DNA of 64,000 nucleotides. Origin: Blastomyces gilchristii SLH14081. Taxonomy: Eukaryota; Ascomycota; Eurotiomycetes; Onygenales; Ajellomycetaceae. Numbering within the stretch: position 1 is the first letter of the stretch; the number at the start of each line of letters is the position of its first letter. The translations under genes and the position numbers were made by a program. This document shows, one piece after another, positions 24,484 to 36,902 of the stretch. The stretch is from the NCBI RefSeq assembly GCF_000003855.2, contig NW_003101681.1:1-64000 (forward strand), in the 5' to 3' direction. The notes under the pieces were generated by a model, which saw only the letters and a list, made by a program, of their open reading frames with translations, made no database searches and was not told where the DNA came from.

Positions 24484-24735
24484 ATGAAAGACATGATAGA
24501 TAGCAGTCTATGTTACTATGCAATGATTAAATCTTCAGTTGTAAGACATTATAATCTTCAGTGTATCCTCTTATTAAAATCTCAATTTCTCACAGAATTT
24601 AATGATTCAAAAGACATTCATATCTGTTATATAATAAAACTAAACATAGATGTCAGAGAACATCAATATGAAGATACTTATATATATGAAGTTCATAATC
24701 TTGACTATAATCTTATGCTAGAACTTGTCTAGCTA
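24484..24735 (+). pseudogene. G1c aspartic protease fragment
   Basis: An open 82-codon frame. It holds the catalytic block as IDSSL where retroviral-type proteases have a (L)IDSGA-like block; the Asp is kept and the Gly is Ser. Further on it has the NLDYNLMLEL segment corresponding to the ILGxPWL end of gypsy proteases. The same protein is open in G1b at 54966-55265. The enzyme would cut Gag-Pol into mature parts. Confidence 0.8.
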
Positions 24736-25079
24736 TCTAAACAAGGCATCTTATTGAATGATTGAAACAGAAGCTTAATTTTCTCTAACAATAATCAAAT
24801 CTATGAAGATGATATTCACAAGACTATGAACTTGACACAGATCTCTGTCAACATCTATGAAATGCTCTGAAAAAGCTCTCAACAAAGTCACTGACAAGAA
24901 CGCTGATAAGATTATAAATAGTAAAATTATGTAACAATCTACTTCACTAGTCTGATCAATATCAAGAAAGCTCTAGAGAAGTTATTCTGTACTATAATAA
25001 CAGATTCTTATATAAACCTCTCTTAATAATATTATAAATATCTAGATATCTTTCAACAAGATAACATTATGAATACATC

Positions 25080-25990
25080 TCTTTTACAAGACTCAGAAGT
25101 GAATTACAGTATCAAGTTAGAAAAGAAGAATGATAAAGATTTCAAATTATTATAAACTCTTCTTTATAATATATCTTAAGATAAACTTCTTCTTCTTCAG
25201 AAGACACTCAATGATCTGTTGAATAAGAAATTCATATATATTAGTAACTCTTTCACTACAGCTTCTATTCTCTTTACAAAGAAATCAGGTGAAGAAGTCT
25301 GATTCTATGTGAACTATTGAGATCTGAACAGATTGACAAAGAAAGATCATTATCTCTTATCTCTTATCAATAAAATCTTAGCATGTATCACATGAGCTCA
25401 ATAATTTATAAAGCTAGATATTATCATTGTGTTTTATAAGATTCATATTACTGAAGAAGACAAGTGACTTACAGTATTTTAAATATATTATAATCTCTTT
25501 GAATGAGTAGTCACAGTCTTTGACCTGACTAATACTCTCAGTATATTTCAGAAGTATATTAACTGAGCACTCTGAAATTTCCTTAATAAGTTTATATCTG
25601 TATATCTTGATAACATTCTCATCTTAACTGATAAATTCAGAAAGAAATATCAGAAATATGTGTGAAGAGTATTATAATAATTATAAGAAGCAGAACTATT
25701 AATAGATATTGATAAGTATGATTTTGAAGTCAAGAGTATAAAATATCTCAGTTTTATCATAGAAGCTGATAAGAAGATTCAAATGAATTCTGACAAGATC
25801 TCTGTTATTCTTGAATAAAAAGCTTTATATACTGTGAAAGATATATAAAGCTTCATTGAATTCACTAACTTCTATTGACAATTTATACAAAACTTGTCAT
25901 ATATCATAAGATCACTTACAGAAGTTATCAAGAAGAACTCAGTATTTCAGTGATCAGTGAATACTGAAGCTATATTTATATGAATAAAGA
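25080..25990 (+). pseudogene. G1c reverse transcriptase, degraded
   Basis: It starts with LNKEF-like and ASILFTKKS blocks, then the VNYxxLNRL block near 25310. The motif before the active site (F.LTN...FQ.YIN) is at about 25515-25570. The active site at 25597-25620 reads VYLDNILI, so the first catalytic Asp is kept and the second is Asn. TGA replaces Trp in several places. Confidence 0.86.
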
Positions 25991-25992
25991 AG

Positions 25993-26460
25993 ATGTTCAT
26001 TAATACCTCTCTGCTGATAATGTTTAATTCTAATCATAAAACAGTTATTGAAGTCAATTTCTCTGACTCTATCACAGAAGAAGGTATATTACATTTTGAT
26101 AATAAAGATGTCTTAAAATCAAGCATCTTTATGTCTAAGACACTAAGTCTGACTGAATGCAACTATGAAATCTATAATAAGAAACTTCTCACAATAGTAC
26201 ACTGTCTAGAAGAATGAGACTTTGAGCTTTAAAGTGTCTTCAAATTTGAGATAATCACAGATTATAAGAATCTCAAACACTTCACTATCACTTACAAGCT
26301 TACTGAACAACAGATGCAATGATTCAAGCTATTAAGCTGTTTTCATTTCATGATACACTACTGTCTCAGCAGTCAGAACTCAATGACAGATGCTCTCTCA
26401 CAATAAGAGTCAGATATGTCATTTGATGTAACAGACACTCACTGAATAAATCAAGAGCAC
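25993..26460 (+). pseudogene. G1c RNase H, degraded
   Basis: The open part 25993-26217 carries the block from VNFSDSITEEG to SLTECNYEIYNKKLL and IVHCLEE, matching gypsy RNase H (ETDASD..., LSPAERNYDIYDKELLAI). The first catalytic Asp is present as SDS. The frame continues after a TGA at an expected Trp with FKFEIITDYKNLKHF, the second conserved Asp block. Confidence 0.88.
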
Positions 26461-26599
26461 TGAGTCTTAAATTCAAAGATATTAGTTAATCAAGATGAAA
26501 TAACTTATGACACTATACACATTTCTCTGATTAGAACTGTTATTAATATCTCAACTTCTCTCAAATTTACACTAGATGAATTATAACATACAGCAGCTC

Positions 26600-27580
26600 A
26601 AACTGATGAACTTCTTTAAGCACTTATCAAAGCAGTATATCAAGAAGTATCTCAATTCTCTCCAGAACTATATATAAGAATTGACATTTCAGAATATTCA
26701 ATTGATGATAATAATACTCTATAATTCTGTGAACAATACTGAGTCTCTCACTCTGAACTCTTATGCATCTGAATAATGCAAGAGATGCATGATTTGTGTA
26801 TAACTGATTATTCAGACTGTAAATAACTGTATTAAATAATCTCTCAAGAGTTCTACTGATCTGAGATATTAAACAGTATTAGATATTTTATTTGAAACTG
26901 CAACTATTGCTCTTTCATTATCTCATAAAAAGATCATAGAAAAGATCTACTGAAATCACTCAATATCTCTAATAGAATCTGACAAGATGTGATAATTAAC
27001 TTTACTATTAATCTCTCTAAGAGTAAGAGTTGTAAGAATATTCTGATTATTATTAACTGACTGAGTAAAGATGTAATATTAAAACCTTATAATAAGATAA
27101 ACACTGAACAAGTTACTGAAGTCTTTCTACAAAGCCTGCTCTATTAGATGTATAAATTACTGAGATCTGTAGTATCAGATTAACATCATCAATTCATAAG
27201 CACTCTCCGATTAAGAATCTATGAAGTTCTCAAGATTATATACTATTTATCAACTGTCTATCACTCTGAGACTGATGATGTATCAGAGTAAATAATTCAG
27301 ACAGTGAAGAATTATCTTTATAAGTTCTGTAACTAATTATAAGATATCTGATATAATCTTCTTCTACACACTGAAGTTACTGTCAATGATCAAGATACTG
27401 TTTTAATAGATATAAGCTCATTCTTTCTTACATATAAATTTCATATGAAAGTGTTGAATCTTCTAGAGATTATACATTTCATATCAAATCTCTGCAGTCT
27501 GTTTCAGATCACTGATAATATAGTAATAAAGCTCTGAGATATCTGTGATTGAGCAGAGGTCTTTGTAACAACTGTGAAAA
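26600..27580 (+). pseudogene. G1c integrase core, degraded
   Basis: The core is recognised from NILIIIN (usually VVVDR, so Asp is Asn), LSKDVILKP, a VVSD block carrying the second catalytic Asp near 27170, and YHSETDD near 27250, where gypsy elements have YHPQTDG. SSFFLTYKFH at about 27417-27450 matches the conserved SPFFLTHGxH end of the core. The enzyme joins the cDNA to the host genome. Confidence 0.85.
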
Positions 27581-27639
27581 AAAATTAAAAAGATTAAGTC
27601 AATATTTAATAAGGTTCTGCAGAACAGTATAAGATAGAA

Positions 27640-28056
27640 GATCTTGTATAATTGAATCTTAAAAATATACAGATTACACACTCATTCTGTACATTGAATT
27701 ATCATCATGTGAAATACACAGTGACAGAAGTTCTAGACAGTTATAACTATCATCTTAATACTTTGTCAGAGATTCATGATATATTTTACACAAGCTTGCT
27801 TCATCATGCTGTTATCAACTCATTTTCTTCTCAACTGACTTCTGACTGACAGCTGCTAGGAATTATAGAAGAAGATAATGAACTTGATTCAGAGATTAAG
27901 AATACTCTTGATAAGAGACTCTGTGACTGCAGCTGATAATATCTTGTAAAATGAGTCAGCTATAATCACCTGATCTGAACTCTGAGTTTTGTATTATCTG
28001 AGACTGCAGCTCTTGACTGATGAGAACTACATATGATTAGAGAAGAGAGAGGCTAA
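27640..28056 (+). pseudogene. G1c integrase C-terminal domain and chromodomain
   Basis: The open stretch 27652-27849 holds KYTVTEVLDSYNYHLNT and IHDIFYTSLL, the conserved C-terminal integrase fold of gypsy elements. It is followed by EEDNELDSEIK and YLVKWVSYNH, a chromodomain that in chromoviruses steers integration to chromatin marks. The frame ends in TAA (28054-28056) immediately before the LTR. The minus-strand open stretch at 27484-27681 is antisense noise. Confidence 0.87.
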
Positions 28057-28350
28057 TATGATAAGCTGTGTCTGATGAATTATATAAACTATTTCATTAC
28101 ACTTCATAGATTCCGCTGAAAGCGCCGATTCTCAGTCATTCTCAATCATCAATTCTCAGCTGAAAAACCTATGAAATTTCTATTCTTCCACCTCAAAGCT
28201 TCATTATATATGTTATTATGTACATGTATAAATATTCACTCTGATTGCTGATTCTTACACTTTCTCTTTCTTTTCCTTCTTTAACATTTTTCACTTTTAT
28301 ATTATAAGATCTATATATTATACTGATCTATTCGGCGTAGGCCTCTTACA
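28057..28350 (+). repeat. G1c 3' LTR (294 bp)
   Basis: It starts right after the pol stop, preceded by the purine run AGAAGAGAGAGG, a fitting polypurine tract. It ends GCGTAGGCCTCTTACA. A TATAAATA box lies at 28227-28234 and would drive Pol II transcription of the element. The first bases read TATGATAAGC where the less mutated LTR reads TGTGGCGGGC. Confidence 0.88.
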
Positions 28351-29152
28351 CATTAAGAGAATTAAGTTAATGTTGACTGAGATTGTGCTGAGCAATATAA
28401 GATAGAAGATCTTGTATAATTAAATCTTAAAAATATATAGATTACATATCTGTCTCATACACTGAACTATCATTATATTAAATACAAGATGATAGAAGTT
28501 CTGAACAGTCATAATTATTACCTTGATACATTATCAGAGATTCATGATGTCTTTTATACAAGCTTACTTCATTATATTATCACTGACTCATTTTCTTCTC
28601 AACTAACTTTCAACTGACAGCTGTCAGAGATTATAGAAGAAGATAATGAACTTGAATAAGAGATTAAAGATATTCTTGATAAAAGACCTCACAGCTGTGA
28701 TGAATAATATCTTGTAAAATGAGTTAGATATAATTGTCTGATCTGAACTCTGAGCTCTGCATTATTTAAAACAGCAGCTCTCAACTGATGAGAATTATAT
28801 GCCTGTGACTCTATCTCACTTCTGAAAAGAGAAGACTAATGTAGTAAGCTACATCTGATTGATATATTATTTCATTACACCTTATAGATTTCTGCTGAAA
28901 GCTCTGATTCTCAGTTATTAATTCTTATAAGATTTCTACTAAAAGCTCTGATTCTCAATCACTGTTTCTCAGCTGAAGAACTCACAGAGTTTCTATTCTT
29001 TCTTCTTAGAGCTTTATCTTGTACGCGTATAAATATTTACTCTGATCACTGATTCTCACACTTTCTCTTTCATTTTCCTTCTCTAATGTTTTTCACTTTT
29101 ATTATATAAGATCTATATATTATACTGATCTATTTAGCGTAGACCTCTTACA
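28351..29152 (+). mobile_element. G1d: tandem integrase C-terminus + chromodomain + LTR
   Basis: A second, diverged copy of about 27575-28350 follows directly. It contains the integrase C-terminal region, chromodomain and an LTR at 28840-29152 ending GCGTAGACCTCTTACA. Everything upstream is missing. Unequal recombination, or insertion of one element near the 3' end of another followed by deletion, would give this layout. Confidence 0.85.
28840..29152 (+). repeat. G1d LTR (313 bp)
   Basis: It begins TGTAGTAAGC after a CTAA and ends CTCTTACA. It aligns with 28057-28350 and keeps the TATAAATA box (near 29027). It holds an extra short duplication around GATTTCTGCTGAAAGCTCTGATTCTC (28888-28960). 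Confidence 0.83.
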
Positions 29153-30250
29153 AGATGCTTTTGAACTTCAAACTAAGAAAATTGAAAAACAATGTTATAC
29201 TCTACTATAATCTAGAATATATGAAGACTCTCTATCTGAAGCACTTATTTAGATATGACTTAATAGCTTATATACACAAGAAATTCAGTTACTTAAAAAG
29301 CTCTGAACTCATGAATATACTTGAATCAAGAGTGTACTAGCTAAGCATGACTGAAAACATTAAGATATATACTTATAAGTGCCTGAATTATCAGGTTGCA
29401 AAAAAATCCAAGAAAGAATTAGAATATGAAAAAGTGTAATATCAGATAAAAAGTATAATACAGTTATTTAAGTAATAAAGAATGAATTTTATAGATATAT
29501 TACTGTAAACATTAAATTAAAATTATTGAATAATCACTTCTATTAACTGTATCACTGATTGATCAGTAGTGAAGGCAGTTTCAGAGACAACTGAGAAAAT
29601 AGTAGTAAAGTTCTTATACAATGAGATCTATATTAACTACGAAATATTATGTGAAATTCTGACTGATAATAATGTGAATCTCATAGAAGAAGTGATGAGG
29701 CATTTTATAAGCTAATTACAGATAAGATATCATAGAACAATATTATATCACTTACAGATAAATGAGAAGATGAAATACATGAATGAAATTCTGAGTAATA
29801 TGCTGATGAAATATCTAGTGAGCAAGTCTATGAGATTATAAGATACAGATCTTAGACAGACACTATTAGTCACACAAATTCAGCAGTATACAGTCTTTAA
29901 GTGTTTATTATTCTATCTGTTATACAGATTGTATCCGCGCATTCTGAAGAATACTTCAAAAAAGCTGAGAGAGAAAGCAGCAGTTATGAATATAAAATCA
30001 AGATTGAAAGAGATCAGCTATATATATATAAAAGCTAATAAATTACTTCTGAACTAGGTAATTCAATTAAAAAAAATATAAGACTCACTAGTTAAGAAAT
30101 TGAGTCTTAAGATAAGAATGTAAGTTCTTGTATACAATGAGAGTTCTAAGAAGTTTCAATCTAGATAGTTTAAGCTTTATAAAATACTTAAATTACACTC
30201 TCTGAGAATATATGCATTGAAAGAATCAGAGAGACAGATCTTACACAACT
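29153..30250 (+). pseudogene. G2b integrase, degraded
   Basis: The start is an open frame (29155-29340) that includes the HHCC region: LKHLFRYDL, HKKFSYLKSSELM. After a TAG the Cys pair follows as KCLNYQ, with the second Cys now Tyr. The core has ITD..VVKAVSETTEK and ILTDNNVNL, both catalytic Asp being kept, and MKYMNEIL, the region of the catalytic Glu. G2a covers the same domain on the minus strand. Confidence 0.83.
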
Positions 30251-32850
30251 TAATAAATAATTCATATCTTATAGAGATGAAGATACAAGATCTGAGTAAA
30301 TTATAATTACTTACAGCACTATTATCAGTATTGAAAAAGAAGAGACTTATAATTAAAAAGCCTTGAAAAGTAAGAAAAATTATAGATACTTATAAATTAG
30401 ATAATCTCACTTATTCTGATCTTTTTATAGTAATAGAAAATGAATGAGAAGTAATGAAGAAATTAGACAAATATTATACTTTAATAAGTGATAAGACTGT
30501 AGCTGACTGTATAATATCACACTGTAGATAGTAGATATAACATGATAAAGAGTAGTCTTCAAGTAGCAGACTTATACATGAGTCAGATCACAGAAGAAAA
30601 AGAGATTCAGAGTTAAATTTAACTGTCTATATCAGTTTAATTACAGAGATAACAGAGAATAAAACATCTGAAACATTTATAAATATATGAGACTAAGCTA
30701 TCTTAATTTCTGAAAATTCTAAGAGATTGAGTAAGATTAGTTTTCAATGAGCTGTTTACTGTAGTAGTCTGAGTAGGCAAAGAGAGATAGTATAATATGT
30801 GAGACAGAGTCATAAGAGTGAAAGCTGCTGAACCTAGTCATTAAATACTGTATCATATAGAGATTATTTAAGAGTAGTGACTAACAGATTAAGAAAAAGT
30901 ATAAGAAAAGAAAAGAGAATGACTAAAGAGATAATAAATTAATCACTGACTATAAGAGTCAGCTGTAAAAAGATAAATGTTATTATACTCACTTCATCTC
31001 TTTTCATACATTATATATTTAATTTATTTTCAACATCACATCACTCAAAAAAGGAAAATGTTGAAAACAAAGAAAATTTCAAAACTTGAGATCTGTAAGA
31101 AATTAAGGAGCTGTAAGCTACTCTTGTAATAATATCATATATGTCTCAGATTCTTCTACTGCTCTGTGTACAATATTAATGTTATTTATTACAAGGTTGA
31201 CTGAAATGTTAATATAGAAATATGTACATGTATGTGTACAAAAATTGAAGAAGAATGCAAGACCTGCAGAATCAGAAGTCAGAGCAGAGAAGACAGAGAC
31301 AGAAGAGACTATAGAAGAGAGTACAGACAGATCAGATAAATAATAATAAGAGTTATCTGAAGCTGAATACTTATAATCTGATATATGCACAACTCTCTTT
31401 GAAGAGAAGAGAGAGAAAACAATAAGAAGAGTGAGAGAGTGAGAGAGAGTAGACTCAGCTGTATTATTATCTTCAGAAATTAAAATGATCTCTGACACTG
31501 AAGCAACTAGAAACTATTAGTGTATGAAAATATGAAAAACAGAGATACGAACAGTACTGAATGAGCATGTGCTAATCTTGAAGTTATACATATAATTACA
31601 ACACATACAAGGCTTCTCAGAAAGAGAGAGAGAGACACAGAGAAATGCAGAAAGCAGAATACAGTATATAAACAGCTCATTCTTATCATAATATCTTAGA
31701 TAAGATGTATAAGTCTTATATCTATAAGTGTAGAAGAGTATAACATTCATATTTCTATTTCTGAAAACACAGATATTCTTGATTTATATAATAAAGTTAG
31801 ATAATAGATATCATAGAATAGACTAATACAGATCTATTATCTCAAAGATATTTATTAAAGTGAATATACTTATAATATTGAATTTAATAATTATGAAAAG
31901 TTTCTTGATATCTATAGATACAATGACTTTATACATGATAAAACTTATAATGATTTTTTCTAAGAATAGAAAAATCAGTGTCAGAAAGAGCAGATGAAAA
32001 AAAAAGACTTACACTCTTAATACTGTTAAGAAGAAGAGTAATTCTGAGAGATAAACACACAATTATCTCATTATAAATATTTAAAATAAATGTAATAATC
32101 AGTGTCTGTGACTGAACTTTAGATTGTTATATTATACACAGTCTTCATGTAGTAAATTATTCTTGAGATTGATAAAAAAAGTGAGAGTGTATATACTGAG
32201 AAATGTGATTTATTAAGTCTATACAGTATCTTCTTAAAACAAGAAGAGCTGAGAGCAGTAATAATGACAGAGAGAGTAGAAGTAATAATAGCAAAAGTAG
32301 AAGAGACAGAGAAAGCAGAAGTAGTAGAGATGAGAGTAGCAGAAGTAAGAGAATCAGATACAGAAGCAAGAGTAGAAGATTTAAAAGAAGTGATAGAGAG
32401 AGAAACAGCAGTAGAAGAAGTAAAGAAAGTTGTGAAAGATCTAATATAACACAGATAATTTCTTCATTATTATATTCTTCAAGTTCTTAATTAATAATTT
32501 AATATTATGATATTCACTATCATTAGTAGATATAAATCTGACAAGGTGTAAAGAGTCTATATAAATCAAGACAAATAAATCAGTATCTGTATTTATGTAA
32601 AATTATGTCAGAAAACACAATCAGATACTTACTGAGAAAAGAGTTAAAAGTGTATAAAAAGATGAAGAAAATGTACTATTTATAGTAATACATTCTGACA
32701 ATTATTAGAAAAAAGAAAAAAAACAAGTTCTGATTATATTTCATAATATGTTTCACTTACTGCTAATAAGCTATCTAATCTGAGTACTTCAATGACACTT
32801 GTTTTAAAAACAGAGAGTCATTGGCAGAAATGTGTATAATTGTAAGAAAT
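30251..32850 (+). other. G2b post-integrase region with Arg/Ser-rich frame and antisense frame
   Basis: This 2.6-kb part lies between integrase and the missing 3' LTR and is shared with G2a (36903-39850). On the plus strand one frame near 32243-32440 is a stop-free Arg/Ser-rich stretch (for example SRSNNSKSRRDRESRSSR). On the minus strand 31118-31498 is open for 126 codons (start MSEIILISEDN) and its equivalent in G2a (38494-38847) is also open. Purine-rich sense sequence gives few stops on the antisense strand, so openness alone is weak proof. I do not recognise either product. Confidence 0.55.
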
Positions 32851-33674
32851 CCCGCTTCTCGCAGATTCTTTACCTCTATTTCTAACTCTCATGTAATTAA
32901 TAGAGTTAGCAGCTCTTGACTACAAATAACTATATAGACTGAAGTTCATGAATACTATTCATAACTCAGATTAAATACTATTATATATTTAATCTCTATA
33001 TTTATCTTTCTACTATGAATACTTCTAGTAGCTATTAGTATATATTATATCAAGCTGTAAATATCTGAATAATTGTCTGTAAGTACTTATTCTTATATTT
33101 TAAGCTCTGTCAGTCAGCAATCACTTATTATAACTACAGAAACTAGAAAGTTATATACTTAAATCTCTGCAAACTCTACTGCAGATACTCAGAAGCAGTT
33201 ATCTGAATCATGAATAACTCTTATAAAAGAAGTCTTTGAGAACTTATTAATTATCTACAGAATATCATTCTCTGTATCTGTGACAGAGAAACTCTTCAAA
33301 TCTATAAATAAATCAATCTCAGTGTATAACATTCTTGAGCATTTTTCACAGAACTATGCTATTTTTCTACAAGAAATACTTACTGTCTGTAAACACTCTT
33401 AAACTGAGTCTTTAAACATAATTTTCAGAGATACTTATAAACTGAAAAGAGACTTTCTTAAGTTATAACTATTTAAGATTATCTACTGAACTATAATCTA
33501 TAAAAGCTTTTATAAGTTTGTAGTTAAAATTGACTCACAAGTCTGACTGTGTAATATAAAAGACAAAAAAGCAGTTATTTATATAATAACAGATCTCTAT
33601 CATATTAAAGTCAAGAATGAACTGAATTATCTAGAAAATAATTATGAGAGATTTTACTGATTTATTCTCAAGAT
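32851..33674 (+). mobile_element. Gypsy family G3, 5' part (leader and gag-like)
   Basis: G3 is a third gypsy family on the plus strand, cut into pieces by later insertions. This piece starts with CCCGCTTCTCGCAGATTC, which differs from G2 and may be the end of an LTR or leader. It then carries a frame with EKLFKSINKSIS, NILEHFSQNYAIFLQ and NYLENNYERFY. The frame continues without shift across the hAT insertion into 48433. It is gag-like by position only; I do not see a diagnostic motif here. Confidence 0.6.
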
Positions 33675-34079
33675 TAGACTGGCTGGCAGAACTATGAATT
33701 TCACATTTGATCTCATTTGATCTGATCTTATACATTTCTTGGCGTGAGTCTCACCAGGACCAAGCATCAAAAAAATCTGAAAATGAATCATTTCGGAGAG
33801 AAATGATGTGAGAAATGACCAGATTTGATACAAGAACAGTGAAATGAAAGTAATTTCTCAGATTAAACTGTGAAAAATAATCATTCTTCCAAAATCAGAA
33901 TGAGACTGAGACTGAAGATTAAATTCAGTCTCATTCAGTTCATTCAGTGATTGCTTATATAATCAGAATTTAATAATGATTATTGATAACACTCATGAAA
34001 CAACTAAATACATTCTTGTATAAGTTTATTCTTTATCTTCTTATAAAAACTACACTTCTCTGATATACTGTGATCAGAG

Positions 34080-36270
34080 ATATTAAACTGTCTGATAATT
34101 CTATATTTTACAATCATGAGTTTCTTGATTGTTTCTTCTTGTAATTGTTCTCAGTGATAGTAATAAATATCTCAGCTTGAGTTAAACTTTCACTTCATTT
34201 TCACTCTTATTAATGAAATTATCAGAATATCATATATTATCAGTGCAATAGTTGAATATGTACTCTCAATAATTTTTCATAACTCTAGAATTGATTTAAT
34301 GTGTAAATTCATCAGATTATCTTGAAGATAGTAATTAAATTTAGTTTTATAAGCATGTAGTTTTGTCTGATTTTTAGTTATAATCAATATATATAAGTTC
34401 TGTTTCAAAGTTAGTATTATAGTTCTATATAATATGAAGTGTTATCAAAGATTATTACTTACTAGAGAATTGTATTTCACTATCTTCACATCTCTAACAT
34501 CTGCTCATTCAAATCTCTGATAGTTAGTATTATAGTAGTCTCAGACTAATTTAATATATAAGTCTCATTTCTTCTCTGTTCAATCTTGAGAAGTGTAGAT
34601 ATCAACTCAATGAGAGAGATCTAGTAGAGCTGCTACAGTATAGTACTCTGTAAAAGATTGTTCAGTTTAACTGTAATAATATACCAGTTTATTCCTTGCA
34701 GTAATAATAGACTATACTATAGTATTATCTCAGACTGAATTTCTTTTTAAGTGATTCAACTGCTTCTCAAGATAAGTAAATAAACTGTTATATACTCATC
34801 AGACTGACTGCAGTATTGATGTATAAGTAATTGAGACTGTCTTTATTATCTTATAAAATGGAAAGAGTAAATCAATCATATATTTCAACTGAGTTCACTT
34901 CATATCAGAAAGTTTTAATGTCTGAATCTTTTCTTAATCAGAGTGTTACACTCAATGATTAATCATCTGATACAATCAAAGAGTCTGAATAGTTATCTTA
35001 TATATTGAACTTTACTATATTCTAATATTCTGTATCATATTCAGTGATGTAAGTGATTTATTTATTTATTGAATATTATGAAATAATTATTATTATTTAG
35101 AAGAGATATAAATTATATTAATAATATTTTAAATCTGTGATATTTAAATTATTAGTCAATCTATTCAAAATTAACATTAGTATTATAAAAAAACATTATT
35201 AAAAAGCAATATTAAAAAGTGTTATTAAAAAACATTATCTTTTACAAAGTGAATGTAAAAGTTACTTAAGTAATCACTTTCATCTCATTCTCATGTCAAG
35301 AATTAGTCATCTCATTATTTATTATCTCAATGTTAAGATTCTTTATCAGTGTTTATATTACAAGTTAAATCATATGAGTAATGCAGAGAATATAATCTTA
35401 TTTATCATTTCAGAAATACAAAGTTAATTTTTACTTCAAGCTCTTCATCATAGTATAGTTATTCACAGCATTATCAGTTATAATTATAAGAAGACTGAGA
35501 CTAATATCTTAATAGTCATTTTTAATCACTATCATTAATATCTCTATCATATAATTCTCAGTATGACTACTGATTAATGATTCAAATTCAATTAATATCT
35601 CTTAATAAGTTCAGTTCTTATTAATATAATAATATATAACTCTTATAAATGTAAGATTATTTATACTAGTTCATGCATTCACTCTGAGAGACACTCTTTA
35701 ATAATTCTTCATCTCTGATTCTAGATGTTGTATATTAACTTTGTAATATATCTCAAGATTGAATCAAAGACATGATTGATGTGAAATATAAAGATTTGAA
35801 TTAAGTATTTAAAGAAGTGTTCAGAATCCAGAGTTTTTAATTGATTAAAGAGAAAGATTCAGAGATATACACATGTGAAGTAATTATTCACAGAAGTCAT
35901 CAGATGAGAGTTATAAAATCAGAGTATCAATACATGATTATTTTCACATGATTTTCTTCAAATTAGAAAGTTAGTATTATCAAAAATTATTATCTAATAG
36001 AGTAACTTATCAGCTTACTAGTAATTTTCTGATTATTTTTCTTTCATTATCTGCATTCTGATAACTTCAGATTTTAGAAAAATTTATCAGAGCTATAATC
36101 AGTTCATGATAAATATTTCTGAATAAAGTTACAGTGATTATAGCAGAGAGATGACTCTTCAGTAATCTGCAATACAATCTGTTGATAATTATTTCATAGT
36201 TTATCTTGATATTTGTGTTGAGTTTTTCACAAATTTAATAGCCTGAAATCAGATATGAAGAATGAAGTAA
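34080..36270 (-). pseudogene. hAT transposase, degraded
   Basis: This would be a cut-and-paste DNA transposase. Reading minus from high coordinate: a possible BED zinc finger near 36150-36260 (ICEK...KSHL); LHMCISLN and IKNSGF near 35820-35870; then a block with VSLRVNA, TGA for Trp, and TS (about 35664-35690), the DxWTS block with Asp now Asn; SSHTEN near 35550; ITDNAVN near 35461-35478, with its Asp kept; and ILCITHMI near 35380. An AT-rich interruption lies at 35060-35290. The C-terminal half has AALLDLSH with DIYTSQD (about 34570-34650) and DEFTH...INSRVMKNY near 34260-34310, part of the dimerisation region. Several TGA, TAA and frame breaks make it inactive. Confidence 0.88.
35060..35290. 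repeat. AT-rich interruption with (ATTATTAAAAA)-like repeats inside hAT transposase
   Basis: Very AT-rich, with four tandem variants of ATTAAAAA(A/G) at about 35180-35235. It separates the two recognisable halves of the transposase. It could be a decayed intron, an expansion or a small insertion; no splice sites are convincing. Confidence 0.5.
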
Positions 36271-36722
36271 TTATTTATTATAATTGAAAGAGAGTATTCT
36301 GTATTGAATTGTAAATAACATAGACTTTGTAATTTACAGTGATTTCTTAAAGAGTTTATGAATCATTAATAGAAGTAAAAGAAGTAAAAGAAGTGAATTT
36401 AGAAGATATAATAAAGATTTAAGAAAGATTATAATTTATTATTAATAAAGATAATAACTGATCACTGATGTGTGTAAGAAGAATTATTATAAGAGAAAAT
36501 AATCTTCTTTCTTCGCTTAGTTATAATTTTAGTACTAACTCAGATTGAATATTATCAATGTATAAAAGTAAATAAACAATCTTGATTAATCTCTATCATA
36601 TTTCTTGAAATATATTAATATTGTGAAAGAGAGTATTATCAAATTATATTATCAGATAATATTATTAAAAATATATTAATATTATAAATATCAATGTTGA
36701 AAAAATATTGATACTTATACAT

Positions 36723-36888
36723 TGTGATTCAAAGGTTGCTTGAGCCCGCGTACGATTACAGGCGTACGCCGGCTTCTTATATACATTATCTAAATTAATT
36801 AGTGGCCACTAGAGCCTCTTTACATTTGTAAGTGTGTTTGAAAGTAGCTGTGTTATTATTCAGCAGTTGTATGTTCTTCTGAATCACA
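36723..36888 (-). repeat. G2a 3' LTR (166 bp)
   Basis: It aligns base for base in length with the 5' LTR; differences are C/T and G/A type. On the minus strand TATATAAG (36776-36783) resembles a TATA box. The perfect 8-base inverted ends TGTGATTC/GAATCACA are typical of LTR termini bound by integrase. Confidence 0.92.
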
Positions 36889-36902
36889 TTCTCTCTCACC
36901 AG
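36889..36902 (-). promoter_or_regulatory. G2a polypurine tract
   Basis: On the minus strand GGTGAGAGAGAA lies directly upstream of the 3' LTR. A purine-rich, RNase H-resistant tract at this position primes plus-strand DNA synthesis in LTR elements. The call rests on position and composition. Confidence 0.7.

Larger units (their letters stand above)
24370..28350 (+). mobile_element. Gypsy chromovirus G1c, 5'-truncated, with 3' LTR
   Basis: This plus-strand copy starts abruptly in the gag/protease junction and abuts the outer end of the G1a LTR. It then runs protease, reverse transcriptase, RNase H, integrase, integrase C-terminal domain, chromodomain and 3' LTR (28057-28350). The 5' LTR and most of gag are gone. 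It is the best template for reading the G1 domain order. Confidence 0.92.
29153..32850 (+). mobile_element. Gypsy family G2, copy b: 5'- and 3'-truncated
   Basis: It begins exactly after the G1d LTR, inside the integrase zinc-binding domain. It continues through the integrase core, C-terminal domain and the long region that G2 carries after pol. It stops at about 32850, short of the 3' LTR found in G2a. Alignment with the complement of G2a (36900-41450) supports the whole span. Gag, protease, reverse transcriptase and LTRs are absent. Confidence 0.87.

Noticed and set aside
32157..32449. Leu/Ser-rich minus frame and Glu/Val-rich plus frame as separate genes.
   Set aside because: Both are shadow frames of the purine-rich Arg/Ser-encoding stretch of G2b.
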